Part shown: piece after piece, positions 1-4,710 of the stretch
Layout: each line of letters starts with the position of its first letter
How positions within the stretch are numbered: position 1 is the stretch's first letter
Origin: JBBQKP01 sp038326995
Lineage (GTDB): Bacteria > Planctomycetota > Phycisphaerae > Tepidisphaerales > Tepidisphaeraceae
Length of the DNA: 6,293 nucleotides
Assembly (NCBI GenBank): GCA_038326995.1
Contig: JBBQKP010000199.1
Span: 1 to 6,293 of the forward strand
Direction of reading: 5' to 3'
Program-made: the position numbers and the translations under genes
Notes under the pieces: model-generated
The model's input: the letters and a program-made list of their open reading frames with translations, nothing else
Told to the model about the DNA's origin: nothing
Database searches by the model: none

Positions 1-1100
1 GTGCAGTCATGCGGCAAATTCGGAATGTGCCCGTTGTTCTGGATGTTGAAGTGCCCGCGATACACGCGGCCCGTCTCCAGACCTTCGATGATGTAACTGC
101 CGTGCTCTTCGCTTCGGTTCTCTTTGGTCAGTGCCTTGGGCGTCTCGGCGAGCCAGTTGGGGAAGTCGGTCTCGAACCAGTTTCGGCCCTCGGTGCAGAC
201 GCGGAGATACCCGCCCGTCTCGCCGTTGATCCACGATGTGAGGTCGATCCAGCGATTGATCTCGCCCACGCGTTTGCGATACCACGGAACGTATTCGCTG
301 AGATGGCCGTTGGATTCGGTGGAGTAGTAGCCGAAGCGGCGCAGGACGTCGATGCGGACTTTTTCGGTCGTCTTGTAGGTCGGGTGACGCTCAAAGAGTT
401 CGAGCAGGCGGCTGAGCATGTCATGGCCGCGCCAGGTTGCTTTGGTGCACCAGGTCTGGTGGTTGATGCCGGAGAAGACGAAGTCGATGTCGTTGCGATG
501 GATTTTCGTCTCGGCACCAAGCAGGCCGTTTTCACGCGCCCAGATTTCGGTGCACGAAGCGATCTGCCACATCGCGCCGGTCACGCCGTGACACAGGCCG
601 ATCGTTTTCACGCCGCCGTATTTGTTGCACGCCCAGGTGTTCATGGCCATGGGGTTGGCGTAGTTGAGGAAGACGACGTCCTTAGTGGCGACTTCGCGCA
701 TGTCTTTGCAGAAGTCGAGCAAGGCCGGAATCGTTCGCTGCGCGTACATGAGTCCGCCAGCGCAGATCGTGTCGCCGACGCACTGATCGATTCCGTATTT
801 GAGCGGAATTTCGATGTCGGTTTTGAATGCTTCAAGCCCGCCCTGACGGATCGCGCAGATGACATAATCCGCGCCCTCAATCGCCTTGCGGCGATCGGTG
901 GTGGGCACCACACTTGCAGGCAATTTGAAGTGGCTGATGTCACGCTGCACGAGCTGCGTGACCATATCCAGGTTGTGGGCGTTCAAGTCCGTAAACGCGA
1001 ACTGTGTGTCCTGCAATTCCGGGACGGTCAGCACGTCGTTCGAGAGCCGGCGCGTGAAGCCGATCGACCCTGCACCGATGAACGCAATTTTAATGGGCAT
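1..1100 (-). CDS. GH4 family glycosidase, alpha-galactosidase (MelA)-like; C-terminus off the window
   Basis: About 366 codons are visible, reading from an ATG at 1100 leftward off the window. E. coli MelA has about 450 residues, so roughly the last fifth is missing. Seen: an N-terminal Rossmann dinucleotide loop (GAGS, residues 9-12); NYANPMAMNTW at 146-156; GLCH with Cys170; GINH with His214; TESNGHLSEY at 261-270. Family 4 enzymes use NAD+ and a divalent metal held by a Cys/His pair, and cleave glycosides by a redox-elimination mechanism in the cytoplasm. C170 and H214 fit the metal ligands and Y270 lies near where the family's catalytic base is expected. Overall resemblance is to the non-phosphorylated-substrate MelA branch, but the usual DTxGPGG stretch reads DTICAGG (110-116), so the substrate is uncertain (alpha-galactoside, alpha-glucoside or galacturonide). 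A modest GGAG lies 11 nt before the ATG. The gene is divergent from the RNase Z-like gene. Family assignment is firm, specificity is not. Confidence 0.9.
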   Translation of the reverse strand, partial: MPIKIAFIGAGSIGFTRRLSNDVLTVPELQDTQFAFTDLNAHNLDMVTQLVQRDISHFKLPASVVPTTDRRKAIEGADYVICAIRQGGLEAFKTDIEIPLKYGIDQCVGDTICAGGLMYAQRTIPALLDFCKDMREVATKDVVFLNYANPMAMNTWACNKYGGVKTIGLCHGVTGAMWQIASCTEIWARENGLLGAETKIHRNDIDFVFSGINHQTWCTKATWRGHDMLSRLLELFERHPTYKTTEKVRIDVLRRFGYYSTESNGHLSEYVPWYRKRVGEINRWIDLTSWINGETGGYLRVCTEGRNWFETDFPNWLAETPKALTKENRSEEHGSYIIEGLETGRVYRGHFNIQNNGHIPNLPHDC

Positions 1101-1198
1101 GGACCCAAATGCTCCGCGAGACGGCCCGTGGATGTCAAGCTCTGGCCTTAGCAACTGTTCATCGCGTCAAACTGCAAAATGCCCGGCACGTCCTAAGG

Positions 1199-1227
1199 TT
1201 GTCCAACACACGACTCTCGCGTATTTT
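1199..1227 (+). promoter_or_regulatory. possible sigma-70 promoter of the RNase Z-like gene
   Basis: TTGTCC (1199-1204) and TATTTT (1222-1227) are separated by exactly 17 bp. Each box matches the consensus at 4 of 6 positions. Transcription would start near 1234, only a few bases before the ATG at 1239. That would make the mRNA nearly leaderless, in line with the absence of a Shine-Dalgarno before this ORF. It is the only plausible pair seen in the 138-bp divergent gap and it rests on sequence matching alone. Confidence 0.3.
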
Positions 1228-1238
1228 CGACACATTCC

Positions 1239-2159
1239 ATGGCTGATTTCACGATAGACAAGTCCTACATCTCCCAGCGGTACGCCCGATTCAAAGTCGG
1301 CACGACAACCATTTTGGGTTACTCGATCGCGGGCGAGGAAACCGTGATTCAGATTCCAGAATTGAACGTATGCTTCGATGCTGGGCGAGCGCCGCAATTC
1401 TGCCTCACCTCCGACATCCTGTGTCTCTCGCACGCGCACATGGACCACATCGGCGGGCTCGCGTACTTCATTTCGCAAAAGCATTTTCAGGGCATGAAGC
1501 CGCCACTCATTCTTTGCCCCGATGAAGCCGTCGACGCGATCGAGCGAATGCTCAAGGCCTTTCGCGACGTCGAACGACAGCACTCGCCCTATCAACTCGT
1601 GGGCATGCGAGACGGCGAAATCTATGACGTGCGGAAAGATTTCTGCATCCGCACGCACGCGGTCCACCATGCCGGGCCCTGCCTGGGCTACACGCTCATC
1701 AACATTCGCGAGAAACTTCGCACGGAGTTTTTAGGTAAGCCCTCTGAGGAACTGGCGCAGCTGAAACGCGACGGCGTGGACATTCAATACAAACTCGAGG
1801 TGCCGTTGGTGACGTATCTCGGCGACACGGGCATGGGCCCGGTTTTTGAGCATGAAGACGTGATTAATGCGGAGATTCTGATCACCGAATGCACGTTCTT
1901 CGAGGCCGACCATCAAACGCGAGCCAAGAGCGGCAAACACCTGCATGTCGCGGAGCTGGCGCGAATTTTACCGCGGCTCTCGAACAAGCTCGTCATCCTC
2001 ACTCACGTGTCACGCCGAACGGGCCTGCGAAAGGCGAAGAAACTGTTGAAGGCAACGGTGCACGAAGAACTATTGAAGAACGTTCATTTTCTGATGGATT
2101 TCGAGAACGCCAAAGACGGCGGCGACGCCGACGACCTCGCCCCGCCGGTTTCGAACTGA
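1239..2159 (+). CDS. RNase Z-like metallo-beta-lactamase-fold hydrolase, plant TRZ1/2-like
   Basis: A complete 306-residue protein. Metal-site motifs appear in the order expected of RNase Z/tRNase Z: SHAHMDH with H65, H67, D69, H70; His143/144; GDT with D196; ECTF (E217); HLH at 234-236; and LTHVS with H256. Family members bind two zinc ions and usually trim tRNA 3' trailers. From memory, the closest resemblance is to the short plant tRNase Z enzymes: GYSIAGEET (27-35), FDAGRAP (46-52), MKPP (86-89) and the helical stretch around EFLGKPSEEL (163-172) all have recognisable plant counterparts. Bacterial ElaC instead has SHLHGDH and a glycine-rich N-terminal FLGTxxxxP motif, which is absent here. 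The highly charged tail after residue 290 looks disordered. The ATG at 1239 is the natural start and has no Shine-Dalgarno. The gene converges on the kinase gene. Fold and family are well supported; that tRNA is the actual substrate is inferred. Confidence 0.85.
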   Translation: MADFTIDKSYISQRYARFKVGTTTILGYSIAGEETVIQIPELNVCFDAGRAPQFCLTSDILCLSHAHMDHIGGLAYFISQKHFQGMKPPLILCPDEAVDAIERMLKAFRDVERQHSPYQLVGMRDGEIYDVRKDFCIRTHAVHHAGPCLGYTLINIREKLRTEFLGKPSEELAQLKRDGVDIQYKLEVPLVTYLGDTGMGPVFEHEDVINAEILITECTFFEADHQTRAKSGKHLHVAELARILPRLSNKLVILTHVSRRTGLRKAKKLLKATVHEELLKNVHFLMDFENAKDGGDADDLAPPVSN

Positions 2160-2216
2160 GCAGTTTGAACGACTTGTTTCCGCATCTCAGATTTTGACAG
2201 CGATTGGGCTTCACAT

Positions 2217-3035
2217 TCAGACCGGTAGCGCGAGCGTGAACACACTGCCCCGGCCCGGCTCGCTTGAGAGCAAGAGCGTTCCGCCGTGCTCGTCGGCGAC
2301 ACGCTTGGCGATCGGTAAGCCCAGTCCGGTGCCGCCCTTTCGAGTGGTAAAGTAAGCCTTGAAAATCTGTTCGCGTTTCTCGGGGTCGATCCCCGGGCCC
2401 GTGTCGGTGACGCTGATCAGCACGGTCGGCGATCGGGAACTTGGAGCCAGTCGCGAGCCCAAAATAATCTCCCCGCCCGTCTCGTGCATCGCCTGCGTGG
2501 CGTTGAGTAAAAGATTAAGCAGCGCCTGCTTCACCAGCCGCTGGTCGATCGACGCAATGATCGGGTGATCGGGAGCAGTCAAACGAAGTTCGACGCGTGA
2601 CATCGACGCTTGGGGCTGAAAGAAGTCGAACACCTCCTCCAGCATTTTGCCAATGTCCGTAGAAGCTTTTTCAACTTCGACGCGGCCGGCATAGCGAAGA
2701 AAATCATCCAGAATTTCTCGAAGCCGACTCGCCTCCTGACGCACCGTCGCAAGACGTGCTGAAAATCTGCGATCGCCTTGCTTTTCCTGAGGCAAGTCCT
2801 CCTGAAGCAACTGCAAATTCAATTGGATCGTCGACAACGGATTTTTGATCTCATGCGCCAAGCCTGCCGTCAGTGTTCCCAACTCGGCAAGACGCTCGGC
2901 TTCTCTTGCGCGCCGCTCCAGCACGGCCCCGCGTTTCTGCGCCCAGCGAATCGCACCAAGGCTGCCCATCAGGCACACCATCGTGCCCGCGGCAGCCCCA
3001 ATGAAAAACTCAGACCAACTAAACTCACTCATCAT
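2217..3035 (-). CDS. short membrane-anchored sensor histidine kinase (NtrB/AtoS-like core), orphan in this window
   Basis: 272 residues from the ATG at 3035. A TTG at 3044 would add three residues; neither start has a clear ribosome-binding site. One hydrophobic segment (about residues 8-28) is followed directly by a short linker and the dimerisation/phosphoacceptor domain: GLAHEIKNPL carries the phosphorylatable His61. The ATPase domain follows, with the N-box around LLLNATQAM (Asn178), the G1 box DTGPGI (Asp211), the F-box FKAYFTTRKGG (225-235), and the G2 box GTGLGL. All catalytic boxes look intact. There is no PAS, HAMP or sizeable periplasmic domain, so the input signal is not evident; it may be sensed through the membrane segment or a partner protein. 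HEIKNPL and YFTTRKGGTGLGL are typical of kinases paired with NtrC-type regulators, but no response regulator lies in the window. The downstream neighbour is convergent and the upstream one is the cold-shock gene on the same strand. Confidence 0.9.
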   Translation of the reverse strand: MMSEFSWSEFFIGAAAGTMVCLMGSLGAIRWAQKRGAVLERRAREAERLAELGTLTAGLAHEIKNPLSTIQLNLQLLQEDLPQEKQGDRRFSARLATVRQEASRLREILDDFLRYAGRVEVEKASTDIGKMLEEVFDFFQPQASMSRVELRLTAPDHPIIASIDQRLVKQALLNLLLNATQAMHETGGEIILGSRLAPSSRSPTVLISVTDTGPGIDPEKREQIFKAYFTTRKGGTGLGLPIAKRVADEHGGTLLLSSEPGRGSVFTLALPV

Positions 3036-3070
3036 CGCGATCAACGTAAGGCAGATTTACGCTCGCACAA

Positions 3071-3085
3071 AATGGGGGTCGCCCC
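3071..3085 (-). terminator. weak terminator-like hairpin between csp and the kinase
   Basis: Reading the minus strand, GGGG-cga-CCCC is followed by C and then ATTTTG. The stem is only 4 bp and the T-run is interrupted, so this is at best a weak intrinsic terminator or attenuator in the 97-bp gap after the cold-shock gene. It may simply be chance. Confidence 0.2.
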
Positions 3086-3101
3086 TCTCGTTCCAACCTG
3101 A

Positions 3102-3114
3102 TCTGATATTCAGA
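3102..3114. repeat. short perfect dyad TCTGA-tat-TCAGA
   Basis: A perfect 5-bp inverted repeat around a 3-bp centre lies 18 bp past the csp stop codon and about 67 bp upstream of the kinase start. It could be a small RNA stem in the csp 3' end or a protein-binding site ahead of the kinase. No function is assigned. Confidence 0.3.
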
Positions 3115-3132
3115 CGAGCCAGACTTCCTAAA

Positions 3133-3363
3133 TCAATCCTGCTTGAGCACAGGCTGATTGACTCGCTTCACGTCTTTGGCGTGTAAGCCTTTGTCCCCGT
3201 TGAACAATTCATATTCCACTTCTTCACCGTCCTTCAGTGTACGGAATCCGTCTGATTCGATCACCGAGAAGTGAACGAAAACGTCTTTCCCTTCAGGGCT
3301 TACGATGAAACCAAAACCTTTTTTCGCATCAAACCATTTTACAGAGCCGACGATACGTTCCAT
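3133..3363 (-). CDS. cold-shock-domain nucleic-acid-binding protein (CspA family)
   Basis: A 76-residue single-domain protein, close to the usual 65-75 for this family. The five-stranded OB-fold is recognisable: VKWFDAKKGFGFI carries RNP1 (KGFGFI, 15-20) and VFVHFS carries RNP2 (28-32), with the nucleic-acid-stacking aromatics W10, F17, F19, F29, H31 and F32 all present. Members bind single-stranded RNA/DNA, melt secondary structure in mRNA, and act as cytoplasmic RNA chaperones or antiterminators. Not all of them are cold-induced. Relative to E. coli CspA it has an extended C-terminus (KRVNQPVLKQD). The start is fixed by a strong AGGAGG just upstream. A leader of roughly 90 nt with a stable hairpin is predicted, which fits the post-transcriptional control common in this family. 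The kinase gene follows after 97 bp on the same strand. Confidence 0.95.
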   Translation of the reverse strand: MERIVGSVKWFDAKKGFGFIVSPEGKDVFVHFSVIESDGFRTLKDGEEVEYELFNGDKGLHAKDVKRVNQPVLKQD

Positions 3364-3367
3364 GGGA

Positions 3368-3374
3368 CCTCCTT
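3368..3374 (-). promoter_or_regulatory. strong Shine-Dalgarno AAGGAGG of csp
   Basis: On the minus strand AAGGAGG is followed by TCCC and then ATG. This is a near-complete anti-16S match with a short spacer of about 4 nt. It is the only strong ribosome-binding site in the window and points to high translation of the cold-shock protein. Confidence 0.8.
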
Positions 3375-3408
3375 ATCACGGCGGAGAACAACAAACGCCG
3401 ACAGTTTT

Positions 3409-3437
3409 GCTCCATCGATTCAAAGAATCCATGGAGC
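3409..3437 (-). promoter_or_regulatory. long hairpin in the csp 5' leader
   Basis: In the mRNA sense, GCTCCAT pairs with ATGGAGC, then one G-G mismatch, then GATTC pairs with GAATC across a TTT loop. That gives 12 base pairs in 29 nt. It sits about 35 nt upstream of the Shine-Dalgarno and within the predicted transcript. No T-run follows it (AAAACTG comes next), so it is not an intrinsic terminator. A second GAATC at 3441-3445 could compete for the same GATTC, which would allow an alternative fold. A role in mRNA stability or temperature response is inferred from the gene family. Confidence 0.55.
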
Positions 3438-3463
3438 CTTGATTCAAACTAATGACACAATGA

Positions 3464-3493
3464 AAGATATCGTGTCCTAAGTCGGTAAGTCAA
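3464..3493 (-). promoter_or_regulatory. probable sigma-70 promoter of csp
   Basis: On the minus strand the -35 box TTGACT (3493-3488, 5 of 6 consensus) and the -10 box TATCTT (3469-3464, 4 of 6) are 18 bp apart. Transcription would begin near 3457, giving a leader of about 95 nt that includes the hairpin at 3409-3437. Another -10-like TATAGT lies further upstream near 3551 but has no good -35 partner. Confidence 0.4.
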
Positions 3494-3532
3494 TCAAAAC
3501 CGGGCGGAAATTGGCGTAAAGTCATTCAAAAC
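3485..3532 (-). repeat. imperfect direct repeat over the csp -35 region, possible operator
   Basis: Two near-identical copies on the minus strand, GTTTTGATTGACTTAC (3500-3485) and GTTTTGAATGACTTTAC (3532-3516), differ by one substitution and one inserted base. They are offset by 31-32 bp, about three helical turns, so they present on the same DNA face. The promoter-proximal copy contains the proposed -35 box. This arrangement resembles a pair of regulator half-sites; it could also be a duplicated -35 element. Confidence 0.4.
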
Positions 3533-3630
3533 ATACACATAGAGATCCCACTATACATGAGAAATAACAAACGAAACTTTCATTTCAATTATTTCAGAAC
3601 ACAAAGCAACGCCCTGCGACCGACTCAATG

Positions 3631-4710
3631 CTATCTCTGATACGTCGGTAGCGCCCCAAGTGGAACAGACAAGATCGAAACATAAACCGCGGTCGAATAG
3701 ACGTCGTTCACGGCCTCTCGCTCGTCGAGCGAACGCCAGTACGCCAAATCCCCCTCGCGAACAACCTTACTCAACAATAGTTCACTGATCCCGGCGTACC
3801 AGTTTCGCCACGCATCGTCACCAATCATGTACATCGCCGGGGCTGCATAGAACTGGCCGTAAGTCCACCACTGCACGCGCGGACCCTTTCCCTGTGCGAA
3901 GTTCTTTTCGATGTAAGCCTGACCCGCACGCACGGCCGGGTCGTCGTAGACCCCGCACACCTGCAGCGAATAAATCGCCGCCGCCGATCGCGCGAAACCC
4001 ACGTCGTTCTGGTCGGGCCTGTATTTGAATCCGCCCGAGTCCTTATCCTGACAACTGCGGATGTAAACAATCGCCCGGTCGATCGTCGCTTGCGGAACCG
4101 CGAATCCCGCGTTGCGCCCGACGCGAAGCGCGACGACCTGCAGCACCGTCACACTGACATCGTCGTCGACGGGTTCGGGCTGATAACGCCATCCGCCGCG
4201 CTGGCTCTGACTCCGAACAATCACCTGCAGCGCACGAGAGACGACGTCTTTGAGGCGCGGATCAGTCGATTGGCCGTAGATTTCGCCCAGCACGATCGTC
4301 GCGATCCCGTGCCCGTACATGTTTCCGCCGTCCGCGCCCAGATAGCCGTCCGCCCTGCTTCGCGAAATGAGTAACTCAAGCGCGCGACTGGTTTCCGATG
4401 CGAAACGCCCCTCGCCCGGCAAATGCCCCGCCGACAAAAACGCGTGCAGAACATACGCCGTGATCGCCGCCTTATTCGCGCCGTTGTAGTCCCAGCTCCC
4501 ATCCCCATTCTGCTTGCTCGCAAGCCAGGCCAGCGCGCCCTCGATCACCTCTCGCGTTTCGGGCGTGACAACGGGATCCTGCGCGGAAGTCTGAATAGCA
4601 GTCGCAACAGGCTGGGCAAGAGCAGAAGTGCCTGACGCAATAAAGATGGCGGCGCTCAATGCGATACGGGTCAAAAAGCTGAGTCGTTTCGTCACTTGTC
4701 CTCTCGTCAC
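3631..4710 (-). CDS. secreted alpha-alpha-toroid protein with prenyltransferase/squalene-oxidase repeats
   Basis: 359 residues from a GTG at 4710. A Sec signal peptide is clear: a basic start, a hydrophobic stretch at about 12-27, and cleavage after ALA (30-32). The mature part shows QW-like repeats typical of the alpha-alpha barrel fold shared by terpene cyclases and prenyltransferase beta subunits: ALAWLASKQNGDGSW (59-73), RSQSQRGGW (166-174), and SCQDKDSGGF (219-228). VDDDVSVTVLQ (181-191) loosely recalls the acidic DxDD motif of squalene-hopene cyclase but lacks the DDTA form. At under half the cyclase length and exported, it is unlikely to be a hopene cyclase; such secreted repeat proteins are frequent in planctomycetes and their function is not known. 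The start overlaps the upstream stop (GTGA), indicating translational coupling. An alternative in-frame GTG at 4695 has a better AGAGGA upstream and keeps the signal peptide. No clear terminator was found after the TAG. Confidence 0.8.
   Translation of the reverse strand: MTRGQVTKRLSFLTRIALSAAIFIASGTSALAQPVATAIQTSAQDPVVTPETREVIEGALAWLASKQNGDGSWDYNGANKAAITAYVLHAFLSAGHLPGEGRFASETSRALELLISRSRADGYLGADGGNMYGHGIATIVLGEIYGQSTDPRLKDVVSRALQVIVRSQSQRGGWRYQPEPVDDDVSVTVLQVVALRVGRNAGFAVPQATIDRAIVYIRSCQDKDSGGFKYRPDQNDVGFARSAAAIYSLQVCGVYDDPAVRAGQAYIEKNFAQGKGPRVQWWTYGQFYAAPAMYMIGDDAWRNWYAGISELLLSKVVREGDLAYWRSLDEREAVNDVYSTAVYVSILSVPLGALPTYQR

Noticed and set aside
1133..1138. Perfect TTGACA (minus strand) upstream of the GH4 gene
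   Set aside because: No -10-like hexamer lies 15-19 bp downstream; that stretch is GC-rich (cgtctcgcggagc), so I do not call a promoter.
9..1151. 380-codon plus-strand open frame
   Set aside because: It is antisense to the GH4 gene, whose minus-strand translation carries all family motifs. The plus-frame protein matches nothing I recognise.
1167..1670. 167-codon minus-strand frame over the divergent gap and the RNase Z-like gene
   Set aside because: It overlaps the metal-binding coding region of a clearly real gene and has no recognisable domain.
2160..2216. Possible bidirectional terminator between the convergent genes
   Set aside because: The 57-bp gap shows no stable stem followed by a T-run on either strand.
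3550..3582. Ten-codon minus-strand ORF (MKVSFVISHV) in the csp upstream region
   Set aside because: It has no ribosome-binding site and probably lies upstream of the csp transcription start; ORFs this short are expected by chance in AT-rich DNA.
3601..3630. Terminator after the toroid-repeat gene
   Set aside because: Only a 3-bp GCA/TGC stem around GGGCGT is visible, with no T-run; not enough to call.
3631..4710. Squalene-hopene cyclase annotation for the toroid protein
   Set aside because: It is too short, has a signal peptide, and lacks the DxDDTA catalytic motif; only the fold family is supported.
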